DNA from: Acidimicrobiia bacterium
GTDB lineage: Bacteria > Acidobacteriota > Vicinamibacteria > Vicinamibacterales > SCN-69-37
NCBI GenBank assembly: GCA_016871335.1
Contig: VFZF01000003.1
Span: 153,970 to 217,969 of the forward strand
Direction of reading: 5' to 3'
DNA: 64,000 nucleotides
The position numbers and the translations under genes were made by a program. Below are positions 56,991-64,000 of the stretch, in pieces. Every line of letters starts with the position of its first letter. Within the stretch, counting starts at the first letter, position 1. A model generated the notes under the pieces. The model had not been told where the DNA came from. It was given only the letters and a program-made list of their open reading frames with translations, and ran no database searches.

Positions 56991-58597
56991 CACATCCGGA
57001 AGATGCCGAAGCGGGCATCGCCAATCGGTGCGTTGTACGCGGCCGAGATTCCCAGGGCGAGGGCATCGCGTGTCCGCGCCGGATCCAGCACGCCGTCGTC
57101 CCACAGGCGCGCGGTGGAGTAGTAGGGCGAGCCTTCCGTGTCGTACTTCTGGAGGATGGGCGCCTTGAGCGCGGCTTCTTCGTCGGCGCTGAAGGACTTG
57201 CCGGCGCGAGCGAGCTGGTCCTTCTTGACGGTCGCGAGCACGGACGCGGCCTGTTCGCCGCCCATCACCGAAATGCGGCTGTTGGGCCACATCCAGAGCA
57301 GCCGCGGTTCGTAGGCGCGTCCGCACATGCCGTAGTTGCCGGCGCCAAACGATCCGCCAATCACGACCGTGAACTTCGGCACGACGGAATTCGCCACGGC
57401 ATGCACCATCTTGGCACCGTCCTTGGCGATGCCGCCTCGTTCGTATTGTTGGCCGACCATGAACCCGGTGATGTTCTGCAGGAAGATGAGCGGCACTTTG
57501 CGCAGGTTGCACAACTCGATGAAGTGCGTGACCTTCAGCGCCGACTCCGAGAACAACACGCCGTTGTTGGCGACGATGCCGACGAGGAAGCCGTGCAGGC
57601 GCGCAAACCCGGTGACGACCGTCGTGGCATAGCGCGCTTTGAACTCATCGAACCGCGAGCCATCCACCATGCGCGCGATGACTTCGCGGACGTCGTACGG
57701 ATGCCGCGGATCGACGTTGACCACACCGTACAACTCTTCCGGGTCATAGCGCGGCGCCTCGGGCGTCGTCATGTCGAGCGGCAGTTGTTTGGTGGTGTGC
57801 AGCGTGGACACGATGGTGCGCGCCAGATGCAGCGCGTGCTCATCGTCTTCCGCGAGATAGTCGGCGACTCCGGAGAGGCGCGTGTGCACGTCGGCGCCAC
57901 CGAGGTCTTCCGCCGTGACGTCTTCGCCCGTAGCCGCCTTCACCAGAGGCGGACCGCCGAGGAAGATGGTGCCCGTGCCCTTGACGATGACCGTTTCGTC
58001 GGACATGGCCGGCACGTACGCGCCACCCGCGGTGCAGGAGCCCATCACGATGGCGACCTGGGGGATCCGTTCGGCGGACATGCGCGCCTGGTTGTAGAAG
58101 ATGCGACCGAAGTGTTCCTTGTCGGGGAAGACGTCGGCCTGGAGCGGCAGGAAGGCGCCACCGGAATCCACGAGGTACACGCAGGCGAGCCGGTTGTCGA
58201 GTGCGACCTGCTGGGCGCGCAGGTGTTTCTTGACGGTGAGCGGGTAATAGGTGCCGCCCTTCACCGTGGCGTCGTTGGCGACGATCATCACGTCGCGGCC
58301 GTTGACGCGACCGATCCCGGTCACGATGCCCGCTGACGGTGCCTCATTGTCGTAGAGGTCGCAGGCGGCCAGCGGGGAGAGTTCGAGGAACGGGGTGTCC
58401 GGGTCGAGGAGTTTCTCGATGCGTTCGCGCACGGGCAACTTGCCCTGTTCGCGATGGCGCGCGAGATATGTCGGGCCGCCCCCTTCGCGGGCCTGGGCGG
58501 TACGCGCGCGCAGTTCGTCGAGCAGGGCGAGCATGCGCGACCGGTTGGCGGCAAATTCCTGGGAGGTCGTCTTGATGTGGCTCGCGAGGACGTCCAT
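56990..58597 (-). CDS. liuB: methylcrotonyl-CoA carboxylase carboxyltransferase subunit
   Basis: The carboxyltransferase (beta) subunit of 535 residues that moves CO2 from biotin to methylcrotonyl-CoA. Two crotonase-like halves: [20 protein letters not shown] and [17 protein letters not shown] in the first, and [25 protein letters not shown] with [18 protein letters not shown] in the second. GFMVGxxYE is characteristic of the MccB/LiuB branch. ATG 58597 has GATAAT nine bases upstream. It is the first gene of the liu operon in this window. Isovaleryl-CoA dehydrogenase (liuA) is not here. Confidence 0.95.
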   Translation of the reverse strand: MDVLASHIKTTSQEFAANRSRMLALLDELRARTAQAREGGGPTYLARHREQGKLPVRERIEKLLDPDTPFLELSPLAACDLYDNEAPSAGIVTGIGRVNGRDVMIVANDATVKGGTYYPLTVKKHLRAQQVALDNRLACVYLVDSGGAFLPLQADVFPDKEHFGRIFYNQARMSAERIPQVAIVMGSCTAGGAYVPAMSDETVIVKGTGTIFLGGPPLVKAATGEDVTAEDLGGADVHTRLSGVADYLAEDDEHALHLARTIVSTLHTTKQLPLDMTTPEAPRYDPEELYGVVNVDPRHPYDVREVIARMVDGSRFDEFKARYATTVVTGFARLHGFLVGIVANNGVLFSESALKVTHFIELCNLRKVPLIFLQNITGFMVGQQYERGGIAKDGAKMVHAVANSVVPKFTVVIGGSFGAGNYGMCGRAYEPRLLWMWPNSRISVMGGEQAASVLATVKKDQLARAGKSFSADEEAALKAPILQKYDTEGSPYYSTARLWDDGVLDPARTRDALALGISAAYNAPIGDARFGIFRM

Positions 58598-58606
58598 TCG
58601 CCGGTC

Positions 58607-58612
58607 ATTATC
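58607..58612 (-). promoter_or_regulatory. candidate -10 box (GATAAT) of the liu operon
   Basis: GATAAT on the minus strand lies nine bases before ATG 58597 with no Shine-Dalgarno between. Confidence 0.5.
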
Positions 58613-58654
58613 TCCCGAAGGCTGCGGAACCACTACAATGACTGCGGAGGGTGT

Positions 58655-58876
58655 GTGGGCGAACGATCGTCGATTCTGTGGTGTGCATTGGCCGGCGCGG
58701 TCATCGGGGGCGCGGCCGGATATCTGTTCTTCACGGACGAGGGACGCCGCCTCCGCGAAGACCTTGAGCCGAGGGTGATGGACCTGCTGGGCGAAATCGA
58801 GAAGGCGCGGGCCATGATGAATGCCCCGGCGTCGCTTCGGCAGAGCCAGGCGGATGTCCGGCCGTTTGCGCGGTAA
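58655..58876 (+). CDS. small YtxH-like membrane protein
   Basis: A 73-residue protein with one N-terminal helix ([20 protein letters not shown]) followed directly by [15 protein letters not shown], the pattern of YtxH-domain proteins, and a short helical tail. Function unknown. GTG 58655 follows GGAGG by four bases; TACAAT at 58634-58639 is a plausible -10. Its 3' end overlaps the yihY start by 23 bases, suggesting co-translation. Confidence 0.72.
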   Translation: MGERSSILWCALAGAVIGGAAGYLFFTDEGRRLREDLEPRVMDLLGEIEKARAMMNAPASLRQSQADVRPFAR

Positions 58877-59786
58877 CGCGGCGCTGCCGCCGGAGGTGCA
58901 GCGGGTCGGCCGTCGCCTGCGCCGCAGTGCACGCCTCGGTCGTCAGGCCATCTGGCGCGGGTTTGTGGAGTTCACCCGCAGCGAGAGCATGACGTTTGCG
59001 GCGTCGATTGCGTATTACGCGCTGCTGTCGATCTTTCCGTTTTCACTGCTGGTGCTCGCCGTGCTCGGCCACATTACGGTCGGCGAAAACGGCGCCAGTC
59101 TGCTGCAACTGATCACCCGCGCGATGCCGGCCCAGGTTGAGTTTCTGGACGCGCAGATCGGGGCGTTGTCCGGCCGGGCCCTGGAACTGGGCACTGCCGG
59201 CACGCTCGTGATGTTGTGGGCGTCGATGGGGGTCTTCGGCGCGTTGACGTCCGCCGTGAATCACGCGTGGGGGGTGGAGCAGCCGCCCGGCTTCTTCAAA
59301 CACAAACTGATCGCCTTTGTGATGCTGCTGGCGGCGGGATTCCTGATGGTGCTGGCACTGCTGCTGGTGTCGGCCGCGCAGGTGATCGAGACCACCTGGT
59401 TTGCCGGTCTCGCGGCGGAGTTTGGCTGGTTGGAATGGGTGCGACGGTTTGTGGTGCAGAACGCGCCGGTGCCGCTCTTCATCCTCGTGGTGGGACTCAT
59501 CTACTACTACGCCCCAAACGCCAAGGTCCGCATGCGTGACGTGTGGGTGGGGGCTCTGATGGCCGGGTTGTTGTGGCGATTGGCCTTCTGGCTGTTCTCC
59601 TGGTATCTCGGCGACCTGTCGCGATTCACCAACCTGCACGGATCGATCGCAGCGGTCATTGCGTTCCTGCTCTGGATTTATGTGTCGGCCGTGATTCTGC
59701 TGTACGGCGCCGAAGTGTCGGCCGCCTACGCGCGCTTGCGCAAGGCGCTGCCGCAGGAAGCCCCTGCCGCAGCACCAAGGGAATAG
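58854..59786 (+). CDS. YihY/virulence factor BrkB family membrane protein
   Basis: A 310-residue inner-membrane protein with about six helices and an Arg-rich N-terminal tail. Signature segments are [68 protein letters not shown] and [33 protein letters not shown]. The family was once called RNase BN by mistake; its true function is not established. ATG 58854 has AGGCGG upstream; a GTG-type start further on is less likely. The next gene starts four bases after its stop. Confidence 0.9.
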   Translation: MSGRLRGNAALPPEVQRVGRRLRRSARLGRQAIWRGFVEFTRSESMTFAASIAYYALLSIFPFSLLVLAVLGHITVGENGASLLQLITRAMPAQVEFLDAQIGALSGRALELGTAGTLVMLWASMGVFGALTSAVNHAWGVEQPPGFFKHKLIAFVMLLAAGFLMVLALLLVSAAQVIETTWFAGLAAEFGWLEWVRRFVVQNAPVPLFILVVGLIYYYAPNAKVRMRDVWVGALMAGLLWRLAFWLFSWYLGDLSRFTNLHGSIAAVIAFLLWIYVSAVILLYGAEVSAAYARLRKALPQEAPAAAPRE

Positions 59787-59790
59787 CATC

Positions 59791-61932
59791 GTGCTGGTGA
59801 ATCGACTTTCGACGGAACGTAGTCCGTACCTGTTGCAGCATGCCGGCAATCCGGTGGATTGGTATCCGTGGGGCGAGGAGGCGTTTGCCCGGGCGAGGGA
59901 GGAACAGAAACCGATCTTTCTGTCGATTGGCTACTCGACCTGCCACTGGTGCCACGTCATGGAGCACGAGTCGTTTGAAGACCCGTCGATTGCGGCGTTG
60001 CTCAATCGGGACTTCATTGCGGTGAAGGTCGACCGCGAAGAGCGTCCGGACATCGATCGCGTGTACATGACCTTTGTGCAGGCGGCGACCGGCGCCGGTG
60101 GCTGGCCGATGAGTGTCTTTCTGACGCCTGACCTGCAGCCGTTTTTCGGCGGCACCTACTTTCCGCCGACGTCACGGTGGGGACGCCCGGGCTTCACGGA
60201 GGTCCTGGCGCAGCTGGCGTCGCTCTGGAAGAAGACGCCGGAGAAGGTGCGCGCCAACGCCGCCGGGATCGTTGAACAACTGAAGGGTGCCACGTCGAGC
60301 GACACGCCGGACCGCGCGCCGGTCGCCGGCGTGTCGGCGATTACCGAGGGGGTCGAGCAATACAGCCAGGCGTATGACCGCCGGCATGGCGGGTTCGGTG
60401 GGGCTCCCAAGTTTCCGCGGCCCTCGGAGCTGGGCTTTCTGCTCGACGCGTGGGCGCTGACCGGTCGTCACGAGGCCCGGCAGATGGTGGTGGACACCCT
60501 GCGCGTGATGGCGCTCGGCGGAATGCACGACCATCTGGGCGGCGGCTTTCATCGGTATTCGGTGGATGCCGAGTGGCGCGTGCCGCACTTCGAGAAGATG
60601 CTCTACGACCAGGCGCAGCTCGTGCTGGCGTACCTCGGTGCGGCCCAGGCGAGTGGTGAGCCGTTTTATGCCACCGTGGCCGAGGACACGCTCGACTACG
60701 TGCTGCACGAGTTGTGCGCGCGTGACGGGGCGTTTCTCTCGGCGGAAGACGCCGATTCCGTGATTCCTGGCGGCACGGAGAAGCGTGAGGGGGCGTTCTA
60801 CGTCTTCACGGCTGCCGAAATCGACGCGTTGTTTGGTGCGGATGCGCCCATCGTGCGCCGGCGGCTCGGGATCGAGGATGACGGCAACGCGCCGTCGGAT
60901 CCCCACGGCGAGTTCACCGGGCAGAACATCCCGTACGTCGCGCAATCGGTGGACGAGATCGCGACGCGCACAGGCCGGTCGCCGCAGGATGTGGTGCAGG
61001 TGCTCGCCGTGATGCGGCAGCGGATGTTCGAAGCCCGCGCCACTCGTCCGAAGCCGCACCTCGACGACAAGGTGCTCACGGCGTGGAACGGCATGATGAT
61101 CGCGGCGTTTGCCCGCGCAGGTCGTGTGCTCGTCGACAGCCCGAGGCGTGATGAGTGGACGCGCGCCGCAGTGCGCGCCGCCGAGAGTGTGCGACATCTG
61201 CTGTGGCGCGAAGGCTCCGGGCGGCTGCTGCGCCGGTACCGTGATGGCGAGGCGGCGGTGGACGCCTTCTGCGAAGACTACGCGTGCCTGACGTGGGGGC
61301 TGCTCGAACTGTTTCAGACCACCGGTGATGCGCGTTGGCTGGAGTGGGCCATCACGCTGACCGCGCGGCAGACCGAACTGTTCTGGGACGACTCCGACGG
61401 CGGGTGGTTCACCACAACAGGGCTGGACCGGACGGTGTTGCTGCGCCTGAAGGAGGACTACGACGGCGCGGAGCCATCAGCCGCGTCGGTGACCGTCCGC
61501 AATCTGCTGCAACTGGCACATCTGACGGGGGAAGGACACTACGCCGATCGCGCACAGCGGTCGCTCGAGCGGTTTGGACCCGGCCTCGGGCGAGTCGCGC
61601 GGGTCATGCCGTTCATGCTCTCAAACGTCGCGGCCTGGCACGGCCGCTCATCCCAGATCGTGATCGTCGGTCCCGCCGGCGCCGATCGTCAGGCCCTGGA
61701 AGCCGAAGTCGCGCGCGTGTATCTGCCGTGTGCCGTCCAGATCACGGTCACGCCGGAAGAGGCTCAAGCCGCCCTGGCCGCGCGTCTCCCGTGGCTCGCT
61801 GCGATGTCGATGGTCTCCGGCCGATCCACCGCCTACGTCTGTCAGGACTTCACCTGCCAGGCGCCCGTGACTGAGCCTGCCGAACTGCGGCGGCTCGTCG
61901 CTGAGATCAGCGCCCCGAAACTCGTGCTGTGA
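59791..61932 (+). CDS. DUF255 thioredoxin-domain / (alpha/alpha)6-barrel protein (YyaL/spermatogenesis-associated 20 family)
   Basis: A 713-residue protein. The N-terminal DUF255 thioredoxin-like domain has [13 protein letters not shown] and the redox motif [14 protein letters not shown] (C-x2-C). The rest is a glycosidase-like alpha-barrel ([56 protein letters not shown]). It ends with a small domain containing [12 protein letters not shown]. No signal peptide is seen, so it is probably cytoplasmic. The biochemical role of this widespread family is not settled. GTG 59791 lies four bases after the yihY-like stop. Confidence 0.92.
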   Translation: MLVNRLSTERSPYLLQHAGNPVDWYPWGEEAFARAREEQKPIFLSIGYSTCHWCHVMEHESFEDPSIAALLNRDFIAVKVDREERPDIDRVYMTFVQAATGAGGWPMSVFLTPDLQPFFGGTYFPPTSRWGRPGFTEVLAQLASLWKKTPEKVRANAAGIVEQLKGATSSDTPDRAPVAGVSAITEGVEQYSQAYDRRHGGFGGAPKFPRPSELGFLLDAWALTGRHEARQMVVDTLRVMALGGMHDHLGGGFHRYSVDAEWRVPHFEKMLYDQAQLVLAYLGAAQASGEPFYATVAEDTLDYVLHELCARDGAFLSAEDADSVIPGGTEKREGAFYVFTAAEIDALFGADAPIVRRRLGIEDDGNAPSDPHGEFTGQNIPYVAQSVDEIATRTGRSPQDVVQVLAVMRQRMFEARATRPKPHLDDKVLTAWNGMMIAAFARAGRVLVDSPRRDEWTRAAVRAAESVRHLLWREGSGRLLRRYRDGEAAVDAFCEDYACLTWGLLELFQTTGDARWLEWAITLTARQTELFWDDSDGGWFTTTGLDRTVLLRLKEDYDGAEPSAASVTVRNLLQLAHLTGEGHYADRAQRSLERFGPGLGRVARVMPFMLSNVAAWHGRSSQIVIVGPAGADRQALEAEVARVYLPCAVQITVTPEEAQAALAARLPWLAAMSMVSGRSTAYVCQDFTCQAPVTEPAELRRLVAEISAPKLVL

Positions 61933-61953
61933 ACCGCGAACTGCGGACTGGTA

Positions 61954-61959
61954 TACAGT
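61954..61959 (+). promoter_or_regulatory. candidate -10 box (TACAGT within GTATACAGT) of the rhodanese gene
   Basis: TACAGT lies six bases before ATG 61966 with CTTGCC between; TATACA at 61952 overlaps it. Leaderless geometry. Confidence 0.45.
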
Positions 61960-61965
61960 CTTGCC

Positions 61966-62883
61966 ATGCGATTGCTCCTGGCTCTGATGATGTCGGTGTG
62001 CACGGTCGGGCAGGCGCTCAATGCGCAGACCCCACAGGGACCGCTGGTGACAACCGCGTGGGTGGCGGAGCGCCTGCAGGATCCCACGCTGGTGTTGCTG
62101 CATGTGGGACCGGCGCCTGCCTACGCCACCGCGCACCTTCCAGGCGCGCGCCTCGTGACCGCGCAGATGATCAGCGTGACCGGAAAAGGCGCGAACGGCA
62201 GCGAGTTGAATTTGCAGATGCCTGATGCCGAGGCCCTGCACGCGGCGCTGCAGACGCTCGGTATTTCAGACACATCCGAGATCGTCGTGTACGCCGCGAC
62301 ACCTCAGGTAATGACAACGGCAACGCGCGTGATGCTCACGTTGCAGTACGCCGGTCTCGGGGACCGCGCACGACTGATGCAGGGTGGCATGAACGGATGG
62401 AGTGCCGACGGGTACACCACGACGGATGTCGTGCCCGAGGTCATCCCCGGCCAGCTCAGTCCGCTCACGGTCGTGCCGCTGGTCGTGGATGGAGATGCGG
62501 TCGAGGGGCTGCGCAAGTCCGCCGGCGTGCGCGTGGTGGATGCGCGCGCCAGCGCGTTGTATAGCGGTGAGCAGACTGGCGGCGGACGCGACACGCCCCA
62601 CAAGACCGGACACATCGAGGGCGCCGTCAGCGTGCCGTTCAACACGACCTACGACCCGCAGGGAAAATTCAAGTCGGTGGAGGAACTGCAGGCGCTGTTC
62701 ACCGCCGCCGGTGTGCAACCGGGTGACACGGTGGTCGCGTACTGTCACATCGGCCAGCAGGCGACCGCGACGATCTTTGCCGCGCGCCTCGCCGGATTTG
62801 ACGTGAAACTCTACGACGGGTCGTTTGAAGACTGGTCACGGCGCCCGAACGCCGCTGTGACGAATCCGGCGATCAGGAAGTAG
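61966..62883 (+). CDS. exported two-domain sulfurtransferase (rhodanese)
   Basis: A 305-residue tandem rhodanese with a signal peptide (LLLALMMSVCTVGQALNAQ). The N-terminal domain (ATAHLPGARLVT) has lost the catalytic Cys: VVYAATPQV stands where the active loop should be. The C-terminal domain (TGHIEGAVSVPFNTTYD) keeps it in VVAYCHIGQQATAT. Thiosulfate or mercaptopyruvate:cyanide sulfurtransferase activity is likely in the periplasm. It converges with the next gene with five bases between the stops. Confidence 0.88.
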   Translation: MRLLLALMMSVCTVGQALNAQTPQGPLVTTAWVAERLQDPTLVLLHVGPAPAYATAHLPGARLVTAQMISVTGKGANGSELNLQMPDAEALHAALQTLGISDTSEIVVYAATPQVMTTATRVMLTLQYAGLGDRARLMQGGMNGWSADGYTTTDVVPEVIPGQLSPLTVVPLVVDGDAVEGLRKSAGVRVVDARASALYSGEQTGGGRDTPHKTGHIEGAVSVPFNTTYDPQGKFKSVEELQALFTAAGVQPGDTVVAYCHIGQQATATIFAARLAGFDVKLYDGSFEDWSRRPNAAVTNPAIRK

Positions 62884-62888
62884 CCCCC

Positions 62889-63860
62889 TCAGGCGGCGGG
62901 CTGCAGGCCGAGGTGCACCCGGAGAAATGTTTCAAGCGCCGTCACGAGCGCGTCGCCAAACGCGGCGCGGCTCGTGGCGGTGTCGCGAACCCCGGTGAAG
63001 TGACTTTCGATTTGCAGGCCCGGAAGCGTCAGTGTGTGCCGGCTCGTGCTGTAGCCGCCGTCAAAATACGGGTCGGAGCCCGGGGACGGGGCCGATGGGC
63101 TCGGCACTGACGGCACTCGTCCCTCCAGCAGTCCGCCAAGACTTGATGCCCCCCGCAGAAGCGCCGCTGACGTCAGTGACGACTGCTGCGCAAGGAGGCG
63201 CAGACTGCTCGACGCCGCAGCGTTGCTCCCGTTCAGCTGGGCGTCGGTTCCGTTGAGCGTCGCTGCGCTGAGCAGGTAGCCGAGTTCGAGGCGCGCCTTT
63301 GCATGGCCGTGTCCGTGTAAATCGATGTAGAGCCCGGTGCCGCTGCGCTGGCGCACCGCGGCCATCGCCAGTTCAACAAATGCGTGGTATTCGTTCCATG
63401 CGCGAATCGCATCCGCGTTACCCTGCGCGGCTTCGACGACTTCCCGGTTGGCGTCGAGTTTCGTGCGACGCAGGTGGACGATCACCAGATGCGGCCGCCG
63501 GCCGAGACGGGTGACAAACGCCTGTGAGATCGCCTGGCCGAGTTCAATCGTGTTGGTGTCGGTGACCGTCGTGCCGACCGTGCGGTTCGGAATCGAGGCC
63601 GGGGTCAGCGCGCCGCCGTGGGGAACCGATATCACCAGAGGAAAATCTCCCGGTATGTATTCCACGTAGTGCAACGTCCCGAAGCAGCTGACACCGACCG
63701 TTCCGGAGCACGTGGGTGTGGTGGGTGATGTTGGTGTTGTGGGTGATGTGGGCGTGGTGGGGGAGCCGCCGCACGCGATCAGCGTGACCAGGAGCAGAGC
63801 AATCGCGCCGCGGTGTACGTTGGGCCCGCTGGGCTGCAGCGGGCCAAGCCAAACCATCAT
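62889..63860 (-). CDS. lipoprotein with N-formylglutamate amidohydrolase-like domain
   Basis: A 323-residue protein. The lipoprotein signal is GAIALLLVTLIACGG with lipobox LIAC, followed by a PTTPTSPTTPTS repeat linker. The N-formylglutamate amidohydrolase-type zinc hydrolase domain has LVISVPHGGALTP, RRTKLDANREV and YIDLHGHGHAKARLELGY. Residues 5-15 (LGPLQPSGPNV) before the signal core are encoded by a REP-like element. No later in-frame start precedes the signal core, and TAATCT lies six bases before ATG 63860. True substrates of this exported branch are unknown. Confidence 0.8.
   Translation of the reverse strand: MMVWLGPLQPSGPNVHRGAIALLLVTLIACGGSPTTPTSPTTPTSPTTPTCSGTVGVSCFGTLHYVEYIPGDFPLVISVPHGGALTPASIPNRTVGTTVTDTNTIELGQAISQAFVTRLGRRPHLVIVHLRRTKLDANREVVEAAQGNADAIRAWNEYHAFVELAMAAVRQRSGTGLYIDLHGHGHAKARLELGYLLSAATLNGTDAQLNGSNAAASSSLRLLAQQSSLTSAALLRGASSLGGLLEGRVPSVPSPSAPSPGSDPYFDGGYSTSRHTLTLPGLQIESHFTGVRDTATSRAAFGDALVTALETFLRVHLGLQPAA
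63816..63846 (+). repeat. REP-like palindromic element inside the lipoprotein gene's 5' end
   Basis: TACGTTGGGCC tail (one mismatch to the consensus) with a GGCCCGCTG / CAGCGGGCC stem. It is translated from the minus strand as the n-region of the lipoprotein signal peptide. Confidence 0.65.
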
Positions 63861-63865
63861 GACGC

Positions 63866-63874
63866 GAGATTATG
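63866..63874 (-). promoter_or_regulatory. candidate -10 box (CATAAT overlapping TAATCT) of the lipoprotein gene
   Basis: CATAAT at 63874-63869 and TAATCT at 63872-63867 on the minus strand lie eight and six bases before ATG 63860. No Shine-Dalgarno is present. Confidence 0.45.
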
Positions 63875-63932
63875 AATCAAGACTGAATGAGTCCTAATAG
63901 ATTCTTCGAGTGTCGACGTATCGTCGTAGTCG

Positions 63933-64000
63933 ATGCGAATGCGTTCAACATGGTGTGTTTTGGCGACGCTGGTCTTTGTGACCGCCTTCGGGCTGGTGCA
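63933..64000 (+). CDS. start of an exported protein gene, cut by the window end
   Basis: A frame from ATG 63933 (or ATG 63939) reads MRMRSTWCVLATLVFVTAFG and on to the window edge: a short basic n-region and a hydrophobic core typical of a signal peptide. TATCGT lies eight bases upstream. It is divergent from the lipoprotein gene, with 72 bases between. Too short to identify. Confidence 0.45.
   Translation, partial: MRMRSTWCVLATLVFVTAFGLV

Overview
The window is about 64 kb of GC-rich (roughly 65% G+C by eye), gene-dense bacterial chromosome. No gene-free stretch exceeds about 250 bases. The gene content suggests a member of the Acidobacteriota, probably Vicinamibacteria. It includes a sortilin-like propeller protein, DUF4097, DUF4159 and PQQ-propeller proteins, secreted S15 and beta-lactamase-fold hydrolases, and a Gram-negative envelope with mre/rod genes. 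The taxonomic call is inference; there is no rRNA or marker gene to settle it. No phage, insertion sequence, CRISPR array or secondary-metabolite cluster was seen.

Layout. 1-4.5 kb: 3' end of a sortilin-like protein, a frameshifted uridine kinase, the fluoride channel crcB, and two exported hydrolases. 4.6-8.5 kb: tRNA-Leu(CAG), sppA, and ppiD on the other strand. 8.7-17.3 kb: a cell-shape operon (diguanylate cyclase, mreB, mreC, mreD, mrdA, rodA, RNase G/E). 17.3-22.8 kb: an ECF sigma / anti-sigma / DUF4097 operon, an alkyltransferase-like DNA repair protein and an exported phosphatase. 22.8-28.7 kb: a nucleoside uptake and salvage operon (deoA, nupC, punA, cdd) that runs on into mtnA and tsaD. 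28.8-36.3 kb: an exported methyltransferase-like protein, a cold-shock protein, an HD protein and two back-to-back ABC exporters. 36.5-44.3 kb: thiolase, an isopropylmalate/isocitrate dehydrogenase-family enzyme, folE, an anion permease, a secreted protein carrying a six-copy palindromic repeat, and a MoxR/VWA pair. 44.4-52.4 kb: tRNA-Gly(GCC), tRNA-Cys(GCA), secreted hydrolases, a DUF4159 protein and a second ECF / anti-sigma / PQQ-propeller operon. 52.5-58.6 kb: a leucine (isovalerate) catabolism operon. 58.6-64 kb: YihY, a DUF255 protein, an exported rhodanese and an N-formylglutamate amidohydrolase-like lipoprotein.

Two window-wide patterns go beyond the gene list. First, a REP-like palindromic element has a conserved ACGTAGGGC-type tail and a stem whose two arms change together. 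It recurs at five loci, twice as inverted pairs. It has invaded coding sequence: it supplies a stop codon twice, lies in the N-terminus of a lipoprotein, and is expanded to six in-frame copies just after a signal peptide. Second, a large share of operon-leading genes have a TAnnnT (-10-like) hexamer only 6-10 bases before the start codon and no Shine-Dalgarno sequence, which predicts widespread leaderless mRNAs. One divergent pair shares a 23-base intergenic region in which the two -10 boxes overlap.
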